Below, in pieces: positions 44,571 to 53,181 of a DNA stretch of 64,000 nucleotides (position 1 is its first letter; each line of letters begins with the position of its first letter). Below the pieces are notes generated by a model that searched no databases, had not been told where the DNA came from, and saw only the letters and a program-made list of their open reading frames with translations. The position numbers and the translations under genes were made by a program. The stretch comes from Methanofollis sp. W23 (GTDB lineage: Archaea > Halobacteriota > Methanomicrobia > Methanomicrobiales > Methanofollaceae): contig NZ_JAGGMN010000001.1 of the NCBI RefSeq assembly GCF_017875325.1, forward strand, positions 620,001 to 684,000. The letters run 5' to 3'.

Positions 44571-44991
44571 GCAGGACGTTGCCACTTTGAAATCTGCTTC
44601 AGTATAATCGTTGAGACTGGAGGAGAAGAGGCCCTCGACGGCCTCCTGAAGATCAGATGTCTGGACCAGATCTCTGTCGGTCTGAACCCCTGATCCAGGG
44701 GTGCCAGAAAGAGAGGGACGGTAAAACCCTTCATTTCTTCTGATACACATTCGCCCCGTCGTGATCGACGTGCCTGACTTCGACGCTCCACCCTCCTTCG
44801 CGAGGGCGATCCTTCTGGTCTCATATCGATGGTTTTCATCGTCGGCAACTCCGGTACACCGATGGACCTGCCAGAACCGCACCAGAGACCGCCCCGTCGC
44901 CATCCACCGGCCGAGTCCAGATATGGTCCGTTTTCTTAAAAAACTTAAATATAAAATCATATATCAAATAAAACGCAACCCCTCCCAAAAA
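44571..44991. other. Intergenic region upstream of DUF2779 gene
   Basis: No supported gene. A strongly degraded family A end (GGTAAAACCCTTCATTTC, about 44722-44740) may be present. An AT-rich promoter patch occupies 44938-44970. Confidence 0.5.
44944..44955 (+). promoter_or_regulatory. Putative TATA box for the DUF2779 gene
   Basis: CTTAAATATAAAATC lies about 37-48 bp before the chosen ATG at 44992 in an AT-rich patch. Confidence 0.55.
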
Positions 44992-46449
44992 ATGGAGCGA
45001 GGAGGGATTTATGTGCCGCACATATCAAAAGCCATCTTTCTCAACACGATCTTCTGTCAGAAATTAGGGTGGATGCAGGCCAATCGGACAGAGGCAGAAG
45101 AGGTCTCCGCTGGAGATCAATTCAGGATACATCAGGGATTGGAAATCGGTGAAGCCGCCAGAAAACTCTTTCCAGAGGGCATCTATATCGAAGAAAAAAA
45201 TCTTCAGGCCGCTGCACAGAGAACGCAAGAACTGATCCGTGACACTCATACCTCTGTCCTCTTTGAAGCAACATTTCTGGTTGACGGCTATGCAACAAAA
45301 GCCGATATCTTGCAGAGAGAGGGCGACCAGTGGAAATTGATCGAGGTGAAATCAAACACCAACTTCAAAGAGCAGCATATGTACGACATGGCATACACAG
45401 CCGCGGTCCTCACTCTCTGCGGGCTGGACATTTCAACAATCTCGATTCTGCTCGTATCAAAAGACTTCCGGCTGGGAATGGACGTCTCCGCCCTCTTCAT
45501 CGAGGGCGAGTGTACAGGCGCAGTGGTCCCCTGGGTCGGAGAGTTCAGAGAACACTTCCCCGAGGTGAAAGAGATCCTGCAAACCCCCCGCCCTCCATCC
45601 CTGCCTCTCTCATTCAAATGTAAAAAGTGCCCGATGTTCACCGAATGTCATGGAAAAGATATTGAGAACCATATCTTTACCATCCCTCGCCTGAGTGAAA
45701 AGAAGTTCACCGCGTTGGTCGGCAAGGACATTGTCCGGATTGAGGATATACCAGAGGATTTTGCACTCACCAAAAATCAGAGAAAGCATGTAGAGTGTGT
45801 ACAATGTGGTGAACCGGTCATAGACCCCGGCCTCCGGAGCGCACTCGATGAGATCGTATGGCCTGTCCACTATCTCGACTTTGAGACGACGACGACCGCG
45901 ATCCCTCTCTACCCGAATCTCGCTCCGTACTGCCATCTCCCGATCCAGTATTCCATCCATACCTGCCCTGAATGTGGGAAAATAGACCGGCATTCCGAGT
46001 ATCTCGCAGACCCCACATGTGATTGTCGCCGTCGTCTTGCAGAACGCTTAATCGAAGATCTGGATGACGAAGGATCGATCCTGGTCTACACCTCTTTTGA
46101 AAGGACAACAATCAAAGGACTGATACAGGAGTTTCCTGATCTGGAAGGGCAGTTACAGGATATCATCACCCGGTTGGTGGATCTTGAAAAGATTGTACGG
46201 TCGGTGAACCACCCCCTATTTAAGGGACGAACCTCGATCAAGGTCGCCCTCCCGGCACTGGTGCCTGGGATGTCCTATGACGGTCTTGCCATTGCCGACG
46301 GAGAGACTGCAATGGCGACCTTTGCATTGATGGCAAAGGGGGTTTTTGATCCGGCAGAGACTGAGAAGAAGAGACAGGAGCTGCTTGAGTATTGTACGCA
46401 GGATACGCTCGCCATGGTCTGGCTTCATGATACACTTGCACAGTTGTAA
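44992..46449 (+). CDS. DUF2779 protein: Cas4-like nuclease fused to DEDD exonuclease-like domain
   Basis: A 485-residue protein. The N-terminal half is RecB/Cas4-like: GYATKADILQ gives Asp105, WKLIEVKS gives Glu118 and Lys120 (PD-(D/E)xK), with Cys22 and CKKCPMFTEC (Cys210, 213, 219) as a possible iron-sulfur or zinc site. The C-terminal half is the DUF2779 region: HYLDFETTTTAIPLYPNLAP (DxE), YTSFERTTIKGL, and LLEYCTQDTLAM for the last Asp, resembling DEDD exonucleases. The ATG at 44992 is chosen from the TATA position and family start ISKAIFL. Role unknown; a DNA repair or defence role is inferred. Confidence 0.85.
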   Translation: MERGGIYVPHISKAIFLNTIFCQKLGWMQANRTEAEEVSAGDQFRIHQGLEIGEAARKLFPEGIYIEEKNLQAAAQRTQELIRDTHTSVLFEATFLVDGYATKADILQREGDQWKLIEVKSNTNFKEQHMYDMAYTAAVLTLCGLDISTISILLVSKDFRLGMDVSALFIEGECTGAVVPWVGEFREHFPEVKEILQTPRPPSLPLSFKCKKCPMFTECHGKDIENHIFTIPRLSEKKFTALVGKDIVRIEDIPEDFALTKNQRKHVECVQCGEPVIDPGLRSALDEIVWPVHYLDFETTTTAIPLYPNLAPYCHLPIQYSIHTCPECGKIDRHSEYLADPTCDCRRRLAERLIEDLDDEGSILVYTSFERTTIKGLIQEFPDLEGQLQDIITRLVDLEKIVRSVNHPLFKGRTSIKVALPALVPGMSYDGLAIADGETAMATFALMAKGVFDPAETEKKRQELLEYCTQDTLAMVWLHDTLAQL

Positions 46450-47161
46450 TGCGCTTTTTCACGGGACTGAGCAGGTCGGTCATTCTGAGGAGTGATACGA
46501 GACACCCGCCTCCAAGCGGATCTCCGGGGAGGCGGGGGTGCCAGTAGAAGAGATTTCTCAAGATGCAGGGGATTGAAGAAAATAATGAGGGGTCCAAAAA
46601 TTCTCTTTCCATCGACGTTTCGACAGGGCCGAAGATCCACTCGATTGCAGGAATGCCTGTTACGATGATCTTCAAAGAAAAAATAAGAGTTCTGTAGAAC
46701 CCCTCCCCTCTTGTGTGGGGGGTGTGTGTCACCCGCCGTCCCACCTCTTTGGCCGGGGGCGGGACATGCCACACCGGCGCACGCTCCCCAGATACCGGCG
46801 TGGATGGCTCCAGGCCCGGAAAAAAAATTAAAATCTGGGCGATGCACCGTGCGGTCCGGCATGCCCGGCGAGTTCCAGGAACCCAAAAAATCATCGCACG
46901 TCTCGATCGCAACAATATTTCATCTGGACCCCCAATATATATTCAAAAAGATATGATGACACGAGATCAAATTCATTTCTATGTCCCGGAGGGAGGCGGG
47001 CCTTTTTTTAAAAACGCACAGGAGCGAATGCATAGACGTGTACCGACTGGAAGATCTGCGGTTTCTCATCGCCTCCCCGCGTCCTCTGACCCTCTCACGA
47101 TGAACCTGACGAACAGCGAGACGAACGGCGTGCTCGGTCGCAGGTGTCAGGTGATGATCAG
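46450..47161. other. Intergenic region with a truncated family A element
   Basis: The left half of a family A element lies at 46688-46795. ORFs that cross it are not supported. AT-rich patches near 46910-46960 could be a promoter of the next gene. Confidence 0.5.
46688..46795 (-). repeat. Family A element, truncated
   Basis: GTTCTGTAGAACCCCTCCCC begins it, followed by GTGTGTGTCACCCGCCGTCC and GGCCGGGGGCGGGAC. No far end is found. Confidence 0.55.
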
Positions 47162-47974
47162 ATGAGTATCGGCATCGGCGGGATTCGAGAGGCTTTTGCT
47201 CCGTTCTTCAGGGACCCCGACCGCGCAAAACTCCGTGACATCCTGAAGGACAATCTCGGCGAGTTCAATCATCTGGATTATAAGGAGATGATGATCGAGG
47301 CGTCGAAGTTGGCGCGGGTGATCATCTCGATGGCGAACAGTACGGGGGGGATCATCGTGTTTGGGGTGCGGGAACTCGAAGACAACACCTATGCCCCGAT
47401 CGGGCTTGACACGCTTGAGGACAAGACGCATATCCAGCAGAGGTTGAGCAGGTATATCCCGGAAAATCTCGAGTACGAGATCCTCGATTTTGCGTATGAC
47501 GAGTCTGAGTTCGGTCTGCTGAGAGGGAAAAAGTTCCAGGTGATTTTAGTCAGGGATACCCCTGAGAATATCCCTTTTCTCCCGGAGAGCGCGGGGGAGA
47601 GTATACAGAGAAACCGGATCTACTACCGGGGGAATACCAACTCTGACGAGGCGACCTATGAACAGATCCAGGAGATCCTGGAGCGGAGGACGACAGCGCT
47701 CACGGGGATGACCTCGAAAGAGAGGTTTAAAAATGATCTCTTCCAGCTCAAAGTGTTGTATCGCCACCTTTCTCCAGCCCGTACGGTCTCGAAGGAGAAT
47801 TTCGCCGAGGCGCTTGGTGCCGGGATGGGCGGGGTGTGGGGGGCGTGGTATGAGTCGACTCTGAACCCGTATTATCCGGAGGAGTCGTTTGATGAGTTCG
47901 TCGCCAGAATGATCGCACGAAAGAAGAGTATTATCGAGCGCGCGATCATGAACGCCGACCAGAGGCGGCCGTGA
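47162..47974 (+). CDS. AlbA_2 (Schlafen-type) domain protein
   Basis: A 270-residue protein. The AlbA_2 signature is visible in NHLDYKEMMIEASKLARVII followed by SMANSTGGIIVFGVRE (about 37-70). It continues with RIYYRGNTNSDEATYEQI, typical of the end of this domain. The C-terminal 90 residues are unrecognised. AlbA_2 proteins bind nucleic acid and several act in regulation or defence; the role here is inferred. The ATG at 47162 is one of two options in the same frame. Confidence 0.85.
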   Translation: MSIGIGGIREAFAPFFRDPDRAKLRDILKDNLGEFNHLDYKEMMIEASKLARVIISMANSTGGIIVFGVRELEDNTYAPIGLDTLEDKTHIQQRLSRYIPENLEYEILDFAYDESEFGLLRGKKFQVILVRDTPENIPFLPESAGESIQRNRIYYRGNTNSDEATYEQIQEILERRTTALTGMTSKERFKNDLFQLKVLYRHLSPARTVSKENFAEALGAGMGGVWGAWYESTLNPYYPEESFDEFVARMIARKKSIIERAIMNADQRRP

Positions 47975-48331
47975 TCTGAGAGGGGAGGCGGAAAGGCTCT
48001 GGAGAAGTCCTACGTCTATTCCTGGAGTGTCCGGGGCCTGCCCGGAGTCGAAGACTTCCTGTGGTGTGGCAGAACAGAGATCTGCCTCTCGACGTCCAGA
48101 TCGGATTGGGTGACGAGTTTCAATCCTTGTTGTGATGGATCAGGCTCTTCGACAGGGGGCAATTTTCGCCTATTTGCCGAGATCTCCATGCAGACACCAT
48201 GGTTGAGAGAGGTGTTCTGCACATCTCTCTCATATTGGATCCTTTATAAAGATGTGCTCGCTTTATATGTGCACCCCCGGTTTGATCGGAGGGGCGCTCA
48301 CGTCCCCCTCATCCTCAGACCCTCCTCCTGA
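47975..48331. other. Intergenic region with a single CRISPR-type repeat
   Basis: It contains the CRISPR-like unit at 48117-48153 and no supported gene. Confidence 0.5.
48117..48153 (+). CRISPR. Lone CRISPR-type repeat (no array seen)
   Basis: A 37-base unit begins GTTTCAATCCTTGTT and ends GCTCTTCGAC, the beginning and length common for type I/III CRISPR repeats of euryarchaea. No second copy is visible within about 150 bp on either side, so it is a relic or a chance likeness, not an array. Confidence 0.4.
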
Positions 48332-48694
48332 TCACTGAAGAGGTGCATCCTCTCTCACCACCTCCTCCACCCCCTCCCGCACCAGGATCTCGCGCCCCTT
48401 CCCTGGCCACACATACACCTCCAGCAACCGCAGCGCCTCCAGGTGCTTCAACTGCTCATGAAACACGGTGTAGCTCATCGGCTCCTCCTCGCAGACCCGC
48501 TCATACACCCTTCCAGAGATCGCCTGGACGCCCATCAGCCCCTCGGCCACGACCGCCTTGAGCACCAGACGCTCGGAGGCAGGGAGCGCCCGCACGGTCA
48601 TGGCAAGGTGGAGGTGCGCCGAGGCCGCCGCCCCCGCGAGCACGTCCTCGGCCGCCACCTCTCTCAGTCTGTCCAGAACATTTTCTGATCTTCT
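48332..48694 (-). pseudogene. Orc1/Cdc6-type C-terminal winged-helix fragment
   Basis: The open frame gives RRSENVLDRLREVAAEDVLA and then ASERLVLKAVVAEGLMGVQA..., with YTVFHEQLKHLEALRLLEV and GKGREILVRE. The order matches the last helix and winged-helix DNA-binding domain of Orc1/Cdc6 replication initiators, but the AAA+ ATPase part is missing. A stop lies just upstream, so it is probably the end of a lost initiator gene. A stand-alone wHTH protein starting at GTG 48658 is the alternative. Confidence 0.5.
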
Positions 48695-48896
48695 TCAGTC
48701 TCATCCCTGATGAGCGATTATGGTCCTCTGAAATCGCCCTGTCTTTCTCGTCCAGAAGGAATATCATCAATGGTATCCCCGGATCAATTTTATATCGTTT
48801 CTGAGTATATTTGTGGTTCAAAAAATCTTATAAGTCCTCCAAATAGAATTTTTTGCGCACAGATACATTTGATACCTCAAAAAACCAATTATAATT

Positions 48897-49151
48897 ATGG
48901 CTCATGTAACGGTTGCCGTTCTGCTCCCAGACGGATCACACGAGATCAGTAGCCGGGGATCTGTCGACGCTGGCCGGGCGGCGATTGGATTTTATCGGAA
49001 CGCAAAGAAAGCACAAGGCGTCCTGCTCATCAAGGAGAAGAAGGTCATCCTCGACTCTCCCCTGGGATTTGCAGGTTCTTCAGAGGGAAAGGAACTGTTC
49101 TCATCTGCGAAGTCTGAGAATCCAGAATCAAGGATCAAAAAAGAAGCCTGA
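48897..49151 (+). CDS. Hypothetical small protein
   Basis: An 84-residue protein starting MAHVTVAVLLPDGSHEI. The first 60 residues look like a compact beta-alpha fold (RAAIGFYRNAKKAQGVLLIK), followed by a polar tail. AATTATAATT immediately precedes the ATG, so the message may be leaderless. No family is recognised. Confidence 0.5.
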   Translation: MAHVTVAVLLPDGSHEISSRGSVDAGRAAIGFYRNAKKAQGVLLIKEKKVILDSPLGFAGSSEGKELFSSAKSENPESRIKKEA

Positions 49152-49498
49152 GAAGAAACCGGGCACCCCTGTACAACTCTCATCCTGGTGCGATCACGAC
49201 GCCGCCAGATCCAAAAAAAGGAAGTTCAGTGAAGAGGGGAAAGACGCAGACGATCATGAAGAACGCCCTTCCCCAGAACCCTCCCGGCCACCCTGAGCAT
49301 GGCGGTACTCTGCCGGGGCCGGGGAACGAGTGTGCGGATCTCTCCCACAGGAAAAGCGGAGACTTCCACCTTCCTCCGGGGACTCGCCACGTCTGTGTGG
49401 CTAAGAGATGATGGCACCCGGGGGAAGATATAGGTAGGCCGTGCAGGGTGAAAGTGAACGTGAGAGGGGGGGCGTCCTTCTCGACCGACCTTGCATCC
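49152..49498. other. Intergenic region
   Basis: I see no gene, repeat or signal that I can support here. Confidence 0.4.
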
Positions 49499-50347
49499 TC
49501 ACCACCCGCTCCAGCACCTGACACTCCTGATCTCGCCGCCGTCCGTGATCTCGGTGGTCTCGCCGCCGCTCACGTCCACCGCGAGGGCATCTTCAAACTG
49601 GAAATACTCTCCGCCAGGATGCTCGTTCCACCAGTCCAGATTGATCCAGTACTCGTCTGACCCGAAATAGCCCGTGCTCTTCTGGTACCATATCGACTCG
49701 CACCCATAGCGCTCAGAGATGTACTCCGCCGCATCCCTGAGGTCTCGATACTCGTCGCCGACATAGACCTCTGAGAAGGCATGACCGTCTTCGAGAAAGT
49801 CGGAGGCCAGGACCACCCTGGTCTCGCCGCCGATCGCCTCGATCAGCGCCGCCATAAGAATCGCGAAATCGTCGCAGTCGCCTTTCAGCCCGATGCTCAC
49901 GGTCCTGCTTGCCGGAGAGAAGTACTCCGCCCCCTGCGGGTCGTTGACATAGGTCCACCTGAGATAGACCCCCTCCCAGATGTCGCAGATCTGGGCGATA
50001 TTGTAGGTGCCCGAGTGAGGGGGCCTGACCAGAGAGAGGGCGTAGTCTCGCGTGGTCGGGTCCTGAGAGTCTGCCGCGTCCAGGACCGCCGCCCCGATCT
50101 CCGCGGCCCATTCGTCGTCGCCCTCCACCCCGCCGATGAACAGAATCCCGAAGAAGAGACAGGCCACGACCCCGACGATCCCCCAGACGACCGGACTCCC
50201 CCCAGAGGGCGCGGAGGACGTGGCGGGCGCAGGGGTCTGGTCAGTCTGGTACGGTGCGCCCTCTTCCTCAGGCGACGTCGGTGCCCCGCACCGGTTGCAG
50301 AACCGCACATCGTCTGCGATCTCGGCGCCGCATTTCCTGCAGTACAT
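49499..50347 (-). CDS. Zinc-ribbon, membrane-anchored transglutaminase-like protein
   Basis: A 282-residue protein. A zinc ribbon (CRKC at 3-6, CNRC at 17-20) is followed by one membrane segment (about 53-71), placing the rest outside. The external part is transglutaminase-like: GDCDDFAILMAALIEAIG holds the catalytic Cys, GHAFSEVYV the His, and INLDWW the Asp. Such domains act as cysteine peptidases or crosslinkers. It starts 6 bp after the RDD gene and shares its zinc-ribbon start, so they are an operon. Confidence 0.88.
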   Translation of the reverse strand: MYCRKCGAEIADDVRFCNRCGAPTSPEEEGAPYQTDQTPAPATSSAPSGGSPVVWGIVGVVACLFFGILFIGGVEGDDEWAAEIGAAVLDAADSQDPTTRDYALSLVRPPHSGTYNIAQICDIWEGVYLRWTYVNDPQGAEYFSPASRTVSIGLKGDCDDFAILMAALIEAIGGETRVVLASDFLEDGHAFSEVYVGDEYRDLRDAAEYISERYGCESIWYQKSTGYFGSDEYWINLDWWNEHPGGEYFQFEDALAVDVSGGETTEITDGGEIRSVRCWSGW

Positions 50348-50353
50348 CGACGC

Positions 50354-50887
50354 TCAGACCCTTTTTCTGACGACTACGGTCCCTGCCATGAAGTCATGCA
50401 GCCCCCGCTTCTTCGCGGTGAACGGGATGATGAGGTAGAGCAGGCCATAGGAGATACTCTCGATGATCCGGCCGATGAAACGGATGGTGGCACGGCCAAA
50501 GGAGATCTGGTTCCCGTCAAGATCGGTGACGATGATCCCAAGAAAACTCTTGCCAAAGGTCCCCTGCCGAGGCGAACTCTCCAGGTAGGCGTAGTAGAGG
50601 TAACTCACCGGGATACAGGCCAGTACAGAGAGATAGACCGAGACGTATTCGTCCAGTGTCAGCACCATGAGCATGACCGCCGCGCATATGAACACCACTA
50701 TACTCAGAACCGTGAGGATTATTGAGTCGATGATATAGGCGCCGAAACGCTCCCAGAACCCTATGTATTCGACCTCCTCGGGTTCAGGGGAGGAAGGACC
50801 GGTCTGGGTAGTGGTGATCCTGTTCCCGCACTCAGGACAGAATTGAGAATCATCAGGGATTTGATTCCCGCAATGCTGACAATACAT
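50354..50887 (-). CDS. Zinc-ribbon RDD-family membrane protein
   Basis: A 177-residue protein. The zinc ribbon (CQHC at 3-6, CPEC at 17-20) is followed by the RDD domain with GFWERFGAYIIDSIIL as its first segment and QGTFGKSFLGI and KRGLHDFMAGTVVV later; about four membrane segments in total. RDD proteins may move small solutes; the substrate is unknown. It is first in a two-gene operon with the transglutaminase-like protein. AGGT lies upstream of the ATG. Confidence 0.88.
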   Translation of the reverse strand: MYCQHCGNQIPDDSQFCPECGNRITTTQTGPSSPEPEEVEYIGFWERFGAYIIDSIILTVLSIVVFICAAVMLMVLTLDEYVSVYLSVLACIPVSYLYYAYLESSPRQGTFGKSFLGIIVTDLDGNQISFGRATIRFIGRIIESISYGLLYLIIPFTAKKRGLHDFMAGTVVVRKRV

Positions 50888-51305
50888 GTAATCATTACCT
50901 AATTTGGACCATAATAAATATTTTCAATTATATCGCTCGCCATTATGCCGGATGAATCTCGTGGAACACGATGGCGACCCTTCGTTTACATTTGCCTCAA
51001 GGCTATTTCTCATATCTCACACAAAAACCTGAGGAGTCGTCCATATAAGATTCTCTCTGCCGAGGAGCGGGCCACTCGAAAACTGATCACATGCCTTCCA
51101 ACATGCCTATGCCGGGGGGTGCACCCCAGGACCACCCTCGAAGACTTCGTCTTCTCACGTTCGCTTTGCTCACCCCTGCCGCATGATTGATCGAGGATAG
51201 CAGCACTCACATCATAGGTGCCCATTCTGCCTTCCTGTCCTCATCGTCGTCGAGGGGATCTGGGGGATGTGGGCATGAGCACGCGTGAGAAGATCTCTGA
51301 TCTTC

Positions 51306-51487
51306 GGACTTTGTAGGAACTCTCCAGATGGCCAACTCTGCGGGGGGCTTGGCCGCCCCCAGAACCCCCTGCACCACGATAAGGTCGAGGATGGCATTCC
51401 CTCTTCAGGGATTTCGAATCTGCCGTCCCTGCCCAATCTTGATCCTGGGGGGTCAGGAGTCTTTCCCCCGACGCGGAGACTATGGGG
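51306..51487 (+). repeat. Family A element, missing the right end
   Basis: GGACTTTGTAGGAACTCTCC starts it; GGGGGGCTTGGCCGCCCCC, CACGATAAGGTCGAGGATGG and GATCCTGGGGGGTCAGG follow in the standard order. The right terminal repeat is absent. Confidence 0.7.
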
Positions 51488-51647
51488 CGGCGTGCAGATC
51501 AGACGTGCCGCTTCAATTGCAGACCCTTCTCCAGCATCCCGCTCTATGAGGAGCACAAGATCACTACACGACCCGGCGGCTCATGGTCATGACCACCACA
51601 TCGATTTGGTCTCGTCAGCATGCCCCCTCGCGAGAAATATACAAACC

Positions 51648-51658
51648 AATATATATCA
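51648..51658 (+). promoter_or_regulatory. TATA box of the branched-chain amino acid operon
   Basis: CAATATATATCATC lies about 38 bp before the GTG at 51694. The expected transcript start is therefore only about 10-15 bases before the start codon. Confidence 0.6.
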
Positions 51659-51693
51659 TCCAGTCCTCTCAGATGTGGTGACACCCACTATGA

Positions 51694-53181
51694 GTGATTG
51701 CTTTATTCCCTGAAAAGATCCGCTTTTTTGACACCACCCTGCGGGACGGGGAGCAGACGCCCGGCGTCTCGCTGAGACCCGCCGAAAAACTTCAGATCGC
51801 AACCATGCTCGCAGACCTTGGCATCGCCACCATCGAGGCGGGATCGGCCGCCGCATCAGAAGGAGAGCGTGAAGCGATCAGGCTCATCGCCGACGCCGGA
51901 CTGGACGCCGAGATCGCCACCTTCGTGCGGGCGCTGCCAGGCGACATCGACGCCGCCGTGGCATGCGGGATCGAGTGCGTCCACCTTGTCGTGCCGGTGA
52001 GCGACCTGCACATCAGGGCGAAACTGAGGAAGACGAGAGACGAGGTCTGCACCATGGCCTGGGAGGGCGTGACGTATGCGAAAGACCACGGGCTCGTCGT
52101 TGAACTCTCCGGCGAAGACGCCTCGCGGGCGGACGGGGAGTTCCTGGCCATGCTCTTCGCGGGCGGGGTGGAACGCGGCGCCGACCGGCTCTGCTTCTGC
52201 GACACGGTCGGGCTCATGACCCCCGAGGCGATCGCCGAGAAGATCCCCCCGCTCCTCGCCGCCCCGCTGAGCATCCACTGCCACGACGACCTCGGGCTCG
52301 CCCTCGCCAACTCCCTTGCGGCGCTCAAGGCCGGGGCGAGCGCCGTCCACGTGACCGTGAACGGCCTGGGAGAACGCGCCGGGAACGCCGGCCTCGAAGA
52401 GGTGGCCATGGCCCTGGAGCACCTCTATGGGGTGGCGACCGGGCTTTCGACCGAGAAGATCTACCCGCTGGCGTCGACGGTCTCGCGGCTGACCAACGTC
52501 CCGCTCCCGACGAACAAGGCGATCGTCGGCGAGATGGCCTTCACCCACGAGAGCGGGATCCATGCCCACGGCGTCCTGCGAGACGCAAGCACCTACGAAC
52601 CGCTCGCCCCCGAGACCGTCGGGCGGACCAGGCGGATCGTGCTTGGCAAACATTCGGGGTCGGCCTCGGTCGGCGCCGCCCTCACCGAACTCGGCTACCA
52701 CTGCACCGAGGCGCAGCACGCTGAGGTCGTCGCCAGGGTCAAGGCCCTCGGCGACGAAGGCCGGCGGGTCACCGACGCCGACCTCATGGCCATCGCCGAC
52801 TCGGTCACCGGGATGGGCGGGGCACCGGCGATCGAACTCGGGCAGGTGACCGTGGTCTCAGGCAACACCGTCACCCCGACGGCCTCGGTCACCCTCCGCG
52901 TCCACGGCGAGGAGGTGACCTGCGCCGCCACCGGGAACGGCCCGGTCGACGCCGCCGTCGAGGCGGTGCGCCGAGCGGTCGCCGGGGCCGCCGAGGTGCG
53001 GCTCGAAGAGTATCGCGTCGACGCGATTGCCGGAGGCACCGACGCCCTCGTCGAGGTGACAGTGCGGCTCGGCCATGGCGGCCGGACGCTCACGGCGCGG
53101 GGAGCGAGGACCGACATCATCATGGGAAGCGTGGAAGCGATGGTCGCCGGTATGAACAGACTGATTGAGGAGAAAAAATGA
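51694..53181 (+). CDS. Citramalate synthase / 2-isopropylmalate synthase
   Basis: A 495-residue enzyme that condenses acetyl-CoA with pyruvate (citramalate synthase, isoleucine route) or 2-oxoisovalerate (isopropylmalate synthase, leucine route). It has RFFDTTLRDGEQTPGVSL at the start, the metal-binding IHCHDDLGLALANS, and the C-terminal regulatory domain (VSGNTVTPTASVTL, GGTDALVEVTV). The wording FVRALPGDIDAA and VVELSGEDASRADGE recalls archaeal citramalate synthases, which fits with ilvBN next to it. The start is GTG; the ATG at 51690 is in another frame and stops after seven codons. Confidence 0.9.
   Translation: MIALFPEKIRFFDTTLRDGEQTPGVSLRPAEKLQIATMLADLGIATIEAGSAAASEGEREAIRLIADAGLDAEIATFVRALPGDIDAAVACGIECVHLVVPVSDLHIRAKLRKTRDEVCTMAWEGVTYAKDHGLVVELSGEDASRADGEFLAMLFAGGVERGADRLCFCDTVGLMTPEAIAEKIPPLLAAPLSIHCHDDLGLALANSLAALKAGASAVHVTVNGLGERAGNAGLEEVAMALEHLYGVATGLSTEKIYPLASTVSRLTNVPLPTNKAIVGEMAFTHESGIHAHGVLRDASTYEPLAPETVGRTRRIVLGKHSGSASVGAALTELGYHCTEAQHAEVVARVKALGDEGRRVTDADLMAIADSVTGMGGAPAIELGQVTVVSGNTVTPTASVTLRVHGEEVTCAATGNGPVDAAVEAVRRAVAGAAEVRLEEYRVDAIAGGTDALVEVTVRLGHGGRTLTARGARTDIIMGSVEAMVAGMNRLIEEKK

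Larger units (their letters stand above)
50888..51693. other. Intergenic region with a truncated family A element
   Basis: A family A element begins at 51306. Near 51110 GGGGGGTGCACCCCAGGACC is a lone hairpin core. No gene is supported. The end of the region holds the promoter of the branched-chain amino acid operon. Confidence 0.55.

Noticed and set aside
46713-47165. 150-residue plus-strand ORF before the AlbA_2 gene
   Set aside because: It starts inside a family A fragment and shows no protein-like conservation or ribosome-binding site.
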